Positions 52,900 to 62,064 of a stretch of 64,000 nt of DNA are shown here, piece by piece. Under the pieces are notes generated by a model. It ran no database searches. It worked only from the letters and a program-made list of their open reading frames with translations, and was not told the origin of the DNA. A program made the translations under genes and the position numbers. The stretch is from Wenyingzhuangia aestuarii (GTDB lineage Bacteria; Bacteroidota; Bacteroidia; Flavobacteriales; Flavobacteriaceae). Where the stretch lies: NCBI RefSeq assembly GCF_011927765.1, contig NZ_JAATJG010000011.1, forward strand, positions 62,001 through 126,000, written 5' to 3'. Position 1 is the first letter of the stretch. Each line of letters begins with the position of its first letter.

Positions 52900-54048
52900 C
52901 TACTTAATTAAATGTGGTTTAAAAGAACCTGTTTCTTGACAACAAATTTGTTCCATAACTTGTAATAATTCTCTTTTCATTAAAGAGATTGTATGGTCTC
53001 CTCCTTCTTTACCTAAGGCACCAACTCCGTACATAAAGCTTCTTCCCATAAAGGTAAATTCAGCTCCACTAGCCATAGCTCGTGCAATATCTGGACCTCC
53101 ACGTAAACCTGAATCGACCATTATTTTTATTTGATCTCCAAATTTTTGAGCTAAGTTTGTCATAGGCACAATAGAAGACTGACCTGCATCTAATTGACGA
53201 CCTCCGTGATTAGAAACAATAATTCCATCAACACCTAAGTCTATAGATTTTTGTGCATCTTCTTCGCTAACAACTCCTTTAATTACTAACTTTCCTTTCC
53301 ATTGTTCTCTAATAGAAGCAATTCTGTCTTCGTTTAATCTTCCAGAAAAAGTCATGTCCATAAATTCTCCTAATTTCTTTAAGTTTAATCCTTTAGGCAT
53401 GTATTTTTCTAAAGTTTTAAAACTAGGTTGTCCGTGTATTAAAGTTTGTAAAGCCCAATCAGGTTTTTTCATTACTTCAATAATGTTTTTTATACTCATG
53501 CTTGGAGGCATTGCTAGTCCATTACGAACATCACGAGGTCTATATCCAAAGGTAGGAACATCGGCCAAAATAACCAATACATCTGTACCTGCAGCAGCAG
53601 CTCTATCTAACAAATCACGTTTCATTGCTTCCTCTGCAGGATGATATAACTGAAACCATGATTTACCTTCGGTAATTTCTGCAACACGTTCTATACTAGA
53701 GGTGGTAACTGTACTTAATATAAAAGGAACGTTGTGTTTTTTTGCAGATTTAGCTAATATTTCTGGAGAATTTGGCCACATTAATCCTTGTAATCCCACA
53801 GGAGAAATTCCAAAAGGAGCATCATAGGTATGTCCAAACAACTCTGTTCTCATTTCTGATTTTTCAAACTTAGATAAGTATTGAGGCATCAATTCTATTT
53901 TTTGAAGATCAGTTCTGTTTTTATCTAAATTGATGTCTTCATTACACCCTCCATCTAAATATTCAAAAGCAAACTTTGGCATTTTTACCATCGCTCTTTT
54001 TCGTAAATCATCTACTGATGGATATTTTGGATTAATTGTTAATTCCAT
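52900..54048 (-). CDS. lldD: FMN-dependent alpha-hydroxy-acid dehydrogenase (L-lactate dehydrogenase type)
   Basis: 382 residues, FMN TIM barrel of the L-lactate dehydrogenase/glycolate oxidase family. Motifs: FEYLDGGCNEDINLDKNRTDL, GISPVGLQGLMWPNSPEI, SWFQLYHPAEEAM, and the active-site His in GIIVSNHGGRQLD with VDSGLRGGPDIARAMASGA after it. It should oxidise L-lactate to pyruvate, passing electrons to the respiratory chain. In this cluster it fits directly after lactaldehyde dehydrogenase (AldA), completing L-fucose use: lactaldehyde to lactate to pyruvate. It is transcribed on the minus strand from the 249-bp region 54049-54297, in which I see no clear regulatory motif. Confidence 0.85.
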   Translation of the reverse strand: MELTINPKYPSVDDLRKRAMVKMPKFAFEYLDGGCNEDINLDKNRTDLQKIELMPQYLSKFEKSEMRTELFGHTYDAPFGISPVGLQGLMWPNSPEILAKSAKKHNVPFILSTVTTSSIERVAEITEGKSWFQLYHPAEEAMKRDLLDRAAAAGTDVLVILADVPTFGYRPRDVRNGLAMPPSMSIKNIIEVMKKPDWALQTLIHGQPSFKTLEKYMPKGLNLKKLGEFMDMTFSGRLNEDRIASIREQWKGKLVIKGVVSEEDAQKSIDLGVDGIIVSNHGGRQLDAGQSSIVPMTNLAQKFGDQIKIMVDSGLRGGPDIARAMASGAEFTFMGRSFMYGVGALGKEGGDHTISLMKRELLQVMEQICCQETGSFKPHLIK

Positions 54049-54297
54049 ATTTTATTTAGTTTAAAAAATATAATTCTGTAGTCTTTGATTAAGTTATCCA
54101 TTTATAATGCATAACTATTCGCTCCAAATTTACAATGAATAGAAGTGATAATCTTCTTAATATTTAATAATATGTGATACTATTTTTGCCTTACTCTATA
54201 ATTTAACTTAGAAAAATAGCAATTATTACATTTGTGTTTAATTTTGAATTTACTCTTAATTGCTTTAATGTCAGTTCTTAAGATTGTTTTTTGGTCC

Positions 54298-55161
54298 TTA
54301 GTGGTTGTTAGTGTGTTTGTTTGAGTATGTTGAGGGGGAACAATTCATGATAATTTTAAATTGTCTGTTAAAGTTTGATATATTATTAAATCCCGATTTG
54401 TAACAAATTGTAGATATGTTATACTTGTTTTCTAAAAGTAATTTACAGGCATATCCAATACGAATTTCAGCTAAATATCTAGAGAAGGTTTTACGATTGG
54501 TTCGTTTAAAATAACGACTAAACGCTGTAGGATTCATATGTGCTAATTCGGCAACCTCAGTTAGTGTAATTACTCTATTAAAGTTTTTAAATATGTAGGT
54601 TAAAACTTTGTCTTGAGTTTGATTTGGTGTTGTTTTATATGAATTTATAAAACCTTCATTAGTTAACGACTTTGTTTGTTTACAGATTGCTAATTTATTT
54701 AGGATGTTTAGAAAAGCGATGGTCTTTTCGTATCCTTCTAATTTTAGCATAGATTTTATTTCTTTAATCCTTTTTTTGGGTACATCTAAAAACTTTAAAC
54801 CAAAACGAGCTTTTTTAAAAAGTGCTAAAATGTGTTCCATTTCAGGAGTTTCAAAAAAAGTAGTTCCTAAATAATCTTCTTTAAAGTGTATTGCTATAGC
54901 TGATTGATTGGCACCTCGTTTAAAAAAATCTTCTTCATTTAACCACATGTGTGGTAGGTTTTTTCCTAGTAGAATAATATCACCAGCTTCAAATTTTTCT
55001 ATATTATCACCCACAAAACAGGTTCCTTCATTTTTTAAAATAACAACAAGTTCCAGTTCTGGGTGATAGTGCCATATTTTTAAGAAGTATGGATAATCAT
55101 TTACCTTGGTTGTAAAAGACCTGTTGTTAATGTTGCCCCTGTCTAATAAATGAAGTTTCAT
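54298..55161 (-). CDS. AraC-family transcriptional regulator (cupin N-terminus)
   Basis: 287 residues. The N-terminal about 100 residues form a sugar-sensing cupin (YPYFLKIWHYHPELELVVILKNEGTCFVGD, FEAGDIILLGKNLPHMW). The C-terminal 100 form the double AraC helix-turn-helix (VITLTEVAELAHMNPTAFSRYFKRTNRKTFSRYLAEIRIGYACKLLLENKYNISTICYKSGFNNISNFNRQFKIIMNCSPSTY, in two blocks). It lies between lldD and fucP2, all on the minus strand. AraC proteins bind direct repeats spaced 21 bp, the spacing of the ten promoter sites found in this window, so it is a candidate regulator of them; an HTCS outside the window is the alternative. Confidence 0.9.
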   Translation of the reverse strand: MKLHLLDRGNINNRSFTTKVNDYPYFLKIWHYHPELELVVILKNEGTCFVGDNIEKFEAGDIILLGKNLPHMWLNEEDFFKRGANQSAIAIHFKEDYLGTTFFETPEMEHILALFKKARFGLKFLDVPKKRIKEIKSMLKLEGYEKTIAFLNILNKLAICKQTKSLTNEGFINSYKTTPNQTQDKVLTYIFKNFNRVITLTEVAELAHMNPTAFSRYFKRTNRKTFSRYLAEIRIGYACKLLLENKYNISTICYKSGFNNISNFNRQFKIIMNCSPSTYSNKHTNNH

Positions 55162-55212
55162 AATTCGGTATTAGAGTTTAAGAATTTTAACTAAAAAATG
55201 ATATATATAAAT

Positions 55213-55248
55213 ATAGGCTAATAATTCATGAAAGAACTATTAGCCTAT
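55213..55248 (-). terminator. Stem-loop after fucP2
   Basis: An 11-bp perfect stem (ATAGGCTAATA / TATTAGCCTAT) between fucP2 and araC on the minus strand. The tail is AT-rich rather than a strict T-run. Confidence 0.55.
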
Positions 55249-55276
55249 TAAGGTAATATAATATCAGATGTATTTC

Positions 55277-56578
55277 CTAATTACTGTGAATCTTTAAAGT
55301 TCTATAACCATAAAAAGCAATAAAACAGAAACAGATAAAAGGTAAAAAGAATGAGATGTTTACAGAAGCAAACGATCCAATAGTTCCCATATCAATAATC
55401 ATTCCTTGTAAAATTGGCATTAAAGCTCCTCCTACAATAGCCATTACCAATCCAGCAGCACCAAGCGCTGAATCTTCTGCCGATAGACCGTTTAATGCAA
55501 TACCATAAATGGTAGGGAACATTAAAGACATAAAAGCAGAGGTTGCTACTAAAGAATACAATCCTAGAGTTCCTTCTATAAAGATAACTCCTAGCATAGT
55601 GATCATTGCACCAACAGCAAAAATGGTTAATAATTTTTTAGAGTTAATGTATTTCATTAAGAAAGTAGAAACAAACCTACTACCTAAAAAGATAGACATA
55701 GCAATAATGTTATAGTTTTGTGCGGTAGATTTAGAAATACCTAAGTTATCTGCATATTGAATAATAAATGTCCAACACATAATTTGCGCAGCAACATAAA
55801 ATAATTGTGCAAGTACTCCCTCTCTATATTTTCCGTTTTTAAAAAGTCTTTTAAAAGAGTCTGCAGCAGATCCGTATTTAGTTGTAATGTCTCTTTTAGG
55901 CATTTTAGAGATTAGAATAACAATAAACATAAGGATAACAACTCCACCTAGTATTACGTATGGATTTCTAATGATACTTAAATCGTGTGTTCTAATAACA
56001 GCTTTTTTAGCCTCATCTAAAGTGGTAAAAATTAATTCTCCCATTTCGTTTCTTTTATCAGAATCTAAAGCTGTTAAAATAAATTTAGAAGCTACAAACA
56101 TTCCAAATAAAGACCCAATCGGGTTAAAAGCTTGTGCTAAATTTAAACGTTGGGTAGCAGTACGTTCATCACCCATAGATAATATATATGGATTTGCTGT
56201 TGTTTCTAAAAAAGCCAATCCAAATGTTAGAATATATAGTGATACTAAAAAGAATCCAAACATTTCAAATTGAGCAGCTGGATAAAATAATAATGCACCA
56301 ATAGCGTATAAAGCTAATCCTAAAAGAATTCCTCTTTTATAGCTGTAATTCCTTACAAATAATGCTGCGGGAATGGCCATAGTAGCATAACCACCATAAA
56401 AGGCTAATTGAACTAATGCTGCTTTTGCTGTAGATATTTCCATTACGGTAGCAAATGCAGCAACCATAGGATTGGTAATGTCGTTAGCAAATCCCCATAA
56501 AGCGAATAATGAAGTAATTAAAATAAAAGGAAATAAAGCTTCTTTTGAAACTACAGGTATTTTTTTTGGACTATTCAT
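55277..56578 (-). CDS. fucP: FucP-type L-fucose:H+ symporter (MFS), copy 2
   Basis: About 433 residues from ATG 56578 (MNSPKKIPVVSKEALFPF); an upstream in-frame ATG would add 19 residues with no counterpart in copy 1. Same family and motifs as the 51145 transporter: ALFPFILITSLFALWGFANDITNPMVAAFATVMEISTAKAALVQL, GFFLVSLYILTFGLAFLETTANPYILSMGDERTATQRLNLAQAF, MFPTIYGIALNGLSAEDSALGAAGLVMAIVGGALMPILQG. It is transcribed toward the araC gene and lies downstream of aldA on the same strand, with a terminator between. With fucI, aldA and lldD around it, L-fucose is the likely cargo of this copy. Confidence 0.9.
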   Translation of the reverse strand: MNSPKKIPVVSKEALFPFILITSLFALWGFANDITNPMVAAFATVMEISTAKAALVQLAFYGGYATMAIPAALFVRNYSYKRGILLGLALYAIGALLFYPAAQFEMFGFFLVSLYILTFGLAFLETTANPYILSMGDERTATQRLNLAQAFNPIGSLFGMFVASKFILTALDSDKRNEMGELIFTTLDEAKKAVIRTHDLSIIRNPYVILGGVVILMFIVILISKMPKRDITTKYGSAADSFKRLFKNGKYREGVLAQLFYVAAQIMCWTFIIQYADNLGISKSTAQNYNIIAMSIFLGSRFVSTFLMKYINSKKLLTIFAVGAMITMLGVIFIEGTLGLYSLVATSAFMSLMFPTIYGIALNGLSAEDSALGAAGLVMAIVGGALMPILQGMIIDMGTIGSFASVNISFFLPFICFCFIAFYGYRTLKIHSN

Positions 56579-56628
56579 AGTATAGAAAATTAGTGGTAGC
56601 ACGTATGTGCTCTTATTATGTTTTAAAA

Positions 56629-56662
56629 AAAACACTATAGCTTTTGTAAACTATAGTGTTTT
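56629..56662 (-). terminator. Rho-independent terminator after aldA
   Basis: A 12-bp stem (AAAACACTATAG / CTATAGTGTTTT) followed by a T-run on the minus strand, 21 bp after the aldA stop. Confidence 0.8.
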
Positions 56663-56683
56663 TATTTAAATAGTTACTTTAAA

Positions 56684-58123
56684 TTATCTGTATTGAGCGT
56701 ATACAACTTTAGTTTGTAAGTACTCTTCCATTCCGTGTTTACCATCAGCACCACCTAATCCAGATTTTTTCCATCCTGCGTGGAATCCTTGAATTGCTTC
56801 AAAGTGCTCTCTGTTAATATAAGTTTCTCCAAACTCTAATTCTTGACTAGCGTGCATTACTTTGTTAAAGTTTTCAGAGAAAATAGAAGATGTTAATCCG
56901 TATTCACAATCGTTAGCTAAAGCAATTGCTTCGTCTAATGTAGAGAATTTCATTAATGGTAATACAGGACCAAAAACTTCTTCTTGAATAATTTGCATAT
57001 TTTGTTTAACGTTAGTTAATAACGTTGGTTGATAGAAATATCCTTTGTCAAATTGGCTAGATCTGTTACCACCTAAAACAACTTCAGCACCTTCGGTTTT
57101 AGCAAAGTTTACCATTTCTTCAACTTTATCTATTTGAGCTTTAGAAACCATTGCACTCATGTCTGGGTTGTTTCCAGAAAATGCATCTTCAACCTTAATA
57201 GAGTTTAATTTTTTAGTTACTTTTTCTAAGAACTGATCGTATACAGAATCTTCAACATATACTCTTTCTGCACAGTTACAAACTTGTCCACTAAAAATTA
57301 CTTTAGAGCTTACAATAGCGTTTACAGCTAAATCTAAGTCAGCATCAGCACATACAATAGCAGGAGCTTTTCCTCCTAATTCTAAAGATACTTTTGTGAT
57401 GTTTGGAGCTGTAGCTTCCATAATTTTTTGACCTGCAAATACACTACCTGTTAAACTAACAATTCCTGTTTTAGAGTTTTTAGTAAGAGCGTTACCTACA
57501 GAAGCACCACCACCACATACAAAGTTTAATACTCCGGCAGGTAATCCAATTCCTTCAATTAATTTAGCAAATTCCATAACAGTGTTAGGAGCTACACAAC
57601 TAGGTTTAATAACACAAGTGTTTCCTGTTACTAAAGATGGAGCTACTTTTCTAGCCATTACAAAAAATGGGAAGTTCCAAGGTAAAATACCTACAGCTAC
57701 ACCAATAGGAGCTTTGTGTAAGAACATGTGTTCTTTACGTCTATCACTCTGAATAATTTCTCCTTCTATTCTACGAGCCCAACCTGCGTTGTAGTCAAAA
57801 TAATCTGCAGTTACATCAATTTCTACTTGAGCTAAACCAAATAGCTTAGCTTGTTCAGCAGCTAAAGTTTCTGCTAAAAACACTCTGTTTTCACGAATGA
57901 TAGTAGCCATTTTATTTAAGTAATTAGCTCTTTCAATTGCAGCAAAAGATCTCCATTCTTTTTGTGCATGATAAGCTACGTCTATTGCTAAATTAGCATC
58001 TTCTACAGATCCATCAGGAATTACAGATAAAACTTCTTCTGTACACGGGTTTAAAACTTCAGTTACATTAGATGATGTTGAGTTTACAAATTGCCCATTA
58101 ATGTATTGCTTAAATTCTTTCAT
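56684..58123 (-). CDS. aldA: Lactaldehyde dehydrogenase (aldehyde dehydrogenase family, AldA-like)
   Basis: 479 residues, the same length as E. coli AldA. Motifs: YINGQFVNSTSSNVTEVLNPCTEEVLSVIPDG, DYFDYNAGWARRIEGEIIQSDR, GILPWNFPFFVMARK, catalytic Glu in VSLELGGKAPAIV and catalytic Cys in FSGQVCNCAERVY. The end reads GETYINREHFEAIQGFHAGWKKSGLGGADGKHG and EYLQTKVVYAQYR, which from memory is nearly the AldA C-terminus. It oxidises L-lactaldehyde, product of the fuculose-1-phosphate aldolase step, to L-lactate with NAD+. The 261-bp region between it and the divergent-oriented araC end (58124-58384) shows only scattered AT-rich sequence with no pair of 21-bp repeats. Confidence 0.93.
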   Translation of the reverse strand: MKEFKQYINGQFVNSTSSNVTEVLNPCTEEVLSVIPDGSVEDANLAIDVAYHAQKEWRSFAAIERANYLNKMATIIRENRVFLAETLAAEQAKLFGLAQVEIDVTADYFDYNAGWARRIEGEIIQSDRRKEHMFLHKAPIGVAVGILPWNFPFFVMARKVAPSLVTGNTCVIKPSCVAPNTVMEFAKLIEGIGLPAGVLNFVCGGGASVGNALTKNSKTGIVSLTGSVFAGQKIMEATAPNITKVSLELGGKAPAIVCADADLDLAVNAIVSSKVIFSGQVCNCAERVYVEDSVYDQFLEKVTKKLNSIKVEDAFSGNNPDMSAMVSKAQIDKVEEMVNFAKTEGAEVVLGGNRSSQFDKGYFYQPTLLTNVKQNMQIIQEEVFGPVLPLMKFSTLDEAIALANDCEYGLTSSIFSENFNKVMHASQELEFGETYINREHFEAIQGFHAGWKKSGLGGADGKHGMEEYLQTKVVYAQYR

Positions 58124-58384
58124 AATGTTGTTGTTATTATAATTGTTTTTAGTGTTTTTAAGACTAGTTCTTTTGAATCCTATATAATTAGAGACACATT
58201 TTATTTAAAGGCTAAAAATGTGGTGGATTAAAATATATAGCTGAGTTTCAAAATTAAATAACCAATGCTGTTTATTGTTTATCTATAACAATCTACTTTA
58301 TGTATAATTTAAACATTTAGTTTTATGTGTTCTTGATTAAGAAATGATTACGTAATTAATTTTTTAAGGTTAAAAAAGATACAC

Positions 58385-59287
58385 TTACGATGTGTATTTT
58401 CCGGACTTGTAACTTGCAGGAGTAATACCTGTAATGGTTTTAAAAACCCTTGAAAAATGGTATCTGTCGGAGAAACCTAGGTTGTGTGCAATGTCTTCTA
58501 TAGTAGCGTTTGAGTGCTCAAATAATTCACAAGCTTTTGCAATTTTTCTGTTCTGAATAAAGTTGTGTAACGTAATATCCATTTCTTCTTTAAAAAGTCT
58601 TGAAAAAGAGTTGGGAGCCATATTTACAAGATCAGCTAATTGTGTGTTACTTAGTTTTTTATCAATATTAGCTTCAATATATCGGTGTACAAATAATACA
58701 CGATCATCTATATTAATAGTTTTCCAAAGTTCGGGTCCAATATTAGATATTGCTTCTCTAACAAAAGATTGTAGTTTTAAATTAAAAGTAAGTTTAAAGT
58801 CTTGGTTTTCAATTGTTAGTCTTTCTGTTAAATAGTCTAGTTTTTCTTTTAAATAATCTGTTAGTTCAATTTTAAAAATACCAGGAAAAACGTTGTCAAA
58901 AGGAGTTCCTAAATTAAAGTGTGTAAAGAAATGTATTAAAGAACGTTTTTCGTAATAATCAATATTGTGTCTTTCTGATAAGTTTTTACCAGCAACATGT
59001 ATTCCTGTACTATACTTATGATTTTTAGAGAATTGGGTAGAAAAAGAAGTGAAGGGAGATATAATATATAAGTAGTTAGGGTCTATTTCGTACGTTTTTT
59101 TCTGAAAAGTAAGCTGTCCGCCTGTGTTTTTATTCCAATAAAGTCTCCAGAAGGGAAAAATCATATCGTGACAATCCCACAAATCTAGGTACCAATAACG
59201 GCAACAAAGCATTTTTAACTTAACATCTATAAAGTTTTGCTTGTTAGCGGATGGATCACCTAATTCAGTGTTTTGTACAAAGTTCAT
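58385..59287 (-). CDS. AraC-family regulator next to the fucose operon
   Basis: About 300 residues from ATG 59287 (MNFVQNTELGDPS); another in-frame ATG at 59311 would add 8 residues. The N-terminal part is a sensor domain (LWDCHDMIFPFWRLYWNKNTGGQLTFQKKTYEIDPNYLYIISPF). The C-terminal part is an AraC double HTH (LSNTQLADLVNMAPNSFSRLFKEEMDITLHNFIQNRKIAKACELF, IEDIAHNLGFSDRYHFSRVFKTITGITPASYKSG). It is divergent from the aldolase/fucI operon, with an inverted repeat at 59314-59340 in the shared region. It is a likely activator of fucose genes, with fucose or fuculose as effector by analogy to other AraC-type sugar regulators. Confidence 0.88.
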   Translation of the reverse strand: MNFVQNTELGDPSANKQNFIDVKLKMLCCRYWYLDLWDCHDMIFPFWRLYWNKNTGGQLTFQKKTYEIDPNYLYIISPFTSFSTQFSKNHKYSTGIHVAGKNLSERHNIDYYEKRSLIHFFTHFNLGTPFDNVFPGIFKIELTDYLKEKLDYLTERLTIENQDFKLTFNLKLQSFVREAISNIGPELWKTINIDDRVLFVHRYIEANIDKKLSNTQLADLVNMAPNSFSRLFKEEMDITLHNFIQNRKIAKACELFEHSNATIEDIAHNLGFSDRYHFSRVFKTITGITPASYKSGKYTS

Positions 59288-59313
59288 CTTAAGAATGTTT
59301 GAATTATACACAA

Positions 59314-59340
59314 ATATACAGGTTTTAAATATCTGTATAT
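59314..59340. promoter_or_regulatory. Inverted repeat between araC and the fucose operon
   Basis: ATATACAG (59314-59321) and CTGTATAT (59333-59340) are exact inverted repeats separated by 11 bp, in the divergent control region. Candidate regulator site. Confidence 0.5.
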
Positions 59341-59395
59341 GTAGCCTATCGACCTAATTTTACAAAATAAATAACAATTTAGAAAATAATATATC

Positions 59396-60190
59396 ATGAG
59401 CAATATTAAACTTCCAATTGAAGTACAAACAGAATTAAAAAAAGTATCTAAAGTAGCAGGATATTTATGGCAAAGAGAATGGGCAGAAAGAAATGCAGGT
59501 AACATTTCTATGAACTTAACATCTTTCTTTAAAAAAGAAGACGTACAAGGAATTGGAGAAGAAGTTGCTTTTGATTTTCCTAAAGAATGTGCTGGATTTG
59601 TAATTTATATTACAGGAACAGGATGTTACTTAAGAGACTTGGTAGACATGTTAGAAGAAGTGTCTTGTATTCTTTATATTAACGAAGATGCAACAGCTTA
59701 TTCTATTATTTGGGGAGGAAAGAGACCTAACTTTGGACCTACTTGTGAGTTGATTTCTCACGCAAGTATCCACTTGTTTAACTCTAAGCACAATCCAGAA
59801 AACTTAGCGGTTGTACATACACACCCTCTTGAGTTGATCTGTATGAGTCACCATGATTTATTTGATAACGAAGAAGAATTAAATAGACAAATCTGGATGA
59901 TGTGTCCTGAGGTTAAAGTATTTGTTCCTAAAGGAATTCACTGTACACCTTATGCATTATCTAGTACTGCAGATTTAGCAAAAGTAACTATTGAAGCTTT
60001 TAAAACAAGAAACGTTTCCTTATGGGAAAAGCACGGAGCAACTGCAACTGCACCAGATGTTGAAAAAGCATGGGACTTTTTAGATGTAGCAAATAAAGGA
60101 GCTAAACTGTTAATGATGTGTTGGGCTGCAGGTTTTAAACCAGCTGGGCTTTCAAACGAGCAATTAACAGAATTAGAGCAATTTATATAA
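59396..60190 (+). CDS. Class II aldolase (RhaD-like), acting as L-fuculose-1-phosphate aldolase
   Basis: 264 residues of the zinc-dependent class II aldolase/adducin family. Features: WQREWAERNAGNISMNL, FVIYITGTGCYLRD, zinc-binding His in VVHTHPLELICMSHH, and KHGATATAPDVEKAWDFLDVANKGAKLL at the end with the third His. Length and sequence resemble rhamnulose-1-phosphate aldolase (RhaD) more than E. coli FucA. However, it lies 21 bp before fucI and no rhamnose isomerase or kinase is seen. In context it should cleave L-fuculose-1-phosphate to DHAP and L-lactaldehyde; dual use for rhamnulose-1-phosphate is possible. Confidence 0.85.
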   Translation: MSNIKLPIEVQTELKKVSKVAGYLWQREWAERNAGNISMNLTSFFKKEDVQGIGEEVAFDFPKECAGFVIYITGTGCYLRDLVDMLEEVSCILYINEDATAYSIIWGGKRPNFGPTCELISHASIHLFNSKHNPENLAVVHTHPLELICMSHHDLFDNEEELNRQIWMMCPEVKVFVPKGIHCTPYALSSTADLAKVTIEAFKTRNVSLWEKHGATATAPDVEKAWDFLDVANKGAKLLMMCWAAGFKPAGLSNEQLTELEQFI

Positions 60191-60211
60191 ATTAAAAAAG
60201 CATTAGATATC

Positions 60212-61999
60212 ATGAGTAGATTAATTGGTAGACTACCAAAAGTAGGAATTCGTCCTGTGATTGATGGACGTGAATTAGGAGTTAGAGAGTCTTTAGAAGT
60301 TCAAACAATGGACATGGCTAGAGCTGCAGCTAAACTAATTGAGGAAACGTTACGTTTTCCTAGTGGAGAAAAAGTAGAGTGTGTAATTGCAGATACTACT
60401 ATTGGTGGTGTTGCAGATGCAGCAGCTTGTGCAGATAAATTTAAAAGAGAAGGAGTAGAAGTTTCTTTAACAGTAACTCCATGTTGGTGTTATGGTACAG
60501 AAGTTATGGATACAGATCCATCAACTCCTAAAGCGGTTTGGGGATTTAACGGAACAGAAAGACCAGGAGCTGTATATTTAGCAGCTGCATTGGCAGGTTA
60601 TTCTCAAAAAGGATTACCAGCTTTTGGAATTTATGGTAAAGAAGTTCAAGATGGAGGAGATCAAACCATTCCTCAAGACGTTTCAGAAAAAATATTACGT
60701 TTTGTAAAAGGAGGTTTGGCAGTAGCACAAATGAACGGTAAGTCTTATTTATCTATAGGATACAGTTCTATGGGTATTGCAGGATCTATGGTAGATGTAA
60801 ACTTTTTACAAGACTATTTAGGAGTTAGAGCAGAGTTTGTAGAGTCTGTAGAGTTGTTAAGACGTATGGATGAAGGTATTTACGATCATGATGAATTTGA
60901 AAAAGCATTAGCTTGGACAAAAGAAAATTGTAAAGAAGGAAAAGACTACAACAGCCCAGAAGCTCAAAAATCAGCAGAAGTAAAAGATGCTGAATGGGAA
61001 AAAGTTGTGAAAATGACTTTAATCTGTAAAGATTTAATGAACGGAAACCCAAAGTTAAAAGAAATGGGATTCGGTGAAGAGTCTAAAGGTAGAAATGCTA
61101 TTATGGGAGGTTTCCAAGGACAACGTCAGTGGACAGATTACCAACCAAATGCAGATTTTACTGAGTCTATCTTAAACTCTTCTTTTGACTGGAACGGAAT
61201 TCGTCAAGCGTACACTTTTGCTACAGAAAACGACTGTTTAAACGCAATTTCTATGTTGTTTGGACACTTGTTAACTAACAAAGCTCAATTATTCTCTGAT
61301 GTACGTACGTACTGGAGTCCTGAATCTGTAGAAAGAGTTACAGGTAAAAAATTAACAGGAATTGCTAAAGATGGAATTATCCACTTAATTAATTCTGGTT
61401 CTACAACTTTAGATGCTACCGCACAACAAACAGATGCTGATGGAAATCCTACAATGAAACCATTCTGGGAAATTACAGAAGAAGAAGTTCAAAAATGTTT
61501 AGACAACACAAAATGGCCTGCTGCTATTGCAGAGTACTTTAGAGGTGGAGGATTCTCTTCTCAGTTTAAAACTAAAGGAACAATGCCTATTACTATGTGT
61601 AGATTAAACTTGGTAAAAGGAATTGGGCCTGTTTTACAAATTGTAGAAGGATGGAGTGTTGAATTACCAGGAGATGTTCACGAAATTTTAGATGAAAGAA
61701 CAAATCCAACTTGGCCAACTACTTGGTTTGTACCAAGAATTACAGGAACAGGTTTCTTTAAAGATGTGTACACAGTAATGGCAAAATGGGGAGCAAACCA
61801 CGGAGCAATTTCTCACGGACATATTGGTGCTGATTTAATTTCTTTGGCAGCTATGTTACGTATTCCTGTAAACATGCATAACGTTAGTGAAGATGACGTG
61901 TTTAGACCAAGTGCATGGTCTGCATTTGGAGAAGGTTTAGAAGGAGCTGATTATAGAGCTTGTAAAAATTATGGTCCTTTATACGGATTTAAAGAATAA
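60212..61999 (+). CDS. fucI: L-fucose isomerase
   Basis: 595 residues, close to E. coli FucI (591). Motifs known from the family: [21 protein letters not shown] at the start, [91 protein letters not shown] and [19 protein letters not shown]. The metal-ligand Glu and Asp of family members lie in these segments. It isomerises L-fucose to L-fuculose (D-arabinose is a side substrate). It is in one operon with the aldolase, closed by a terminator, with the kinase gene right after. Confidence 0.96.
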   Translation: MSRLIGRLPKVGIRPVIDGRELGVRESLEVQTMDMARAAAKLIEETLRFPSGEKVECVIADTTIGGVADAAACADKFKREGVEVSLTVTPCWCYGTEVMDTDPSTPKAVWGFNGTERPGAVYLAAALAGYSQKGLPAFGIYGKEVQDGGDQTIPQDVSEKILRFVKGGLAVAQMNGKSYLSIGYSSMGIAGSMVDVNFLQDYLGVRAEFVESVELLRRMDEGIYDHDEFEKALAWTKENCKEGKDYNSPEAQKSAEVKDAEWEKVVKMTLICKDLMNGNPKLKEMGFGEESKGRNAIMGGFQGQRQWTDYQPNADFTESILNSSFDWNGIRQAYTFATENDCLNAISMLFGHLLTNKAQLFSDVRTYWSPESVERVTGKKLTGIAKDGIIHLINSGSTTLDATAQQTDADGNPTMKPFWEITEEEVQKCLDNTKWPAAIAEYFRGGGFSSQFKTKGTMPITMCRLNLVKGIGPVLQIVEGWSVELPGDVHEILDERTNPTWPTTWFVPRITGTGFFKDVYTVMAKWGANHGAISHGHIGADLISLAAMLRIPVNMHNVSEDDVFRPSAWSAFGEGLEGADYRACKNYGPLYGFKE

Positions 62000-62011
62000 T
62001 TAAAATAACTA

Positions 62012-62050
62012 AAAAGGGTGGTTGGCCTTAAAGCCAAACACCTTTTTTTT
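62012..62050 (+). terminator. Rho-independent terminator after fucI
   Basis: A stem with the core GGTGGTTGGC / GCCAAACACC (one mismatch), loop CTTAAA, and a run of eight T. It lies before the fucK start, so fucK expression relies on read-through or a further promoter. Confidence 0.75.
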
Positions 62051-62064
62051 AATTTTGAACTGTG

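Noticed and set aside
56601-56622. Half-sites CACATACGT and AACATAATA before fucP2 on the minus strand
   Set aside because: Spacing is 13 bp and the box would fall at the start codon, so it does not match the regulon geometry.
58299-58329. Two CATA-like half-sites upstream of aldA on the minus strand
   Set aside because: They are 25 bp apart instead of 21 and no TTTG box fits.
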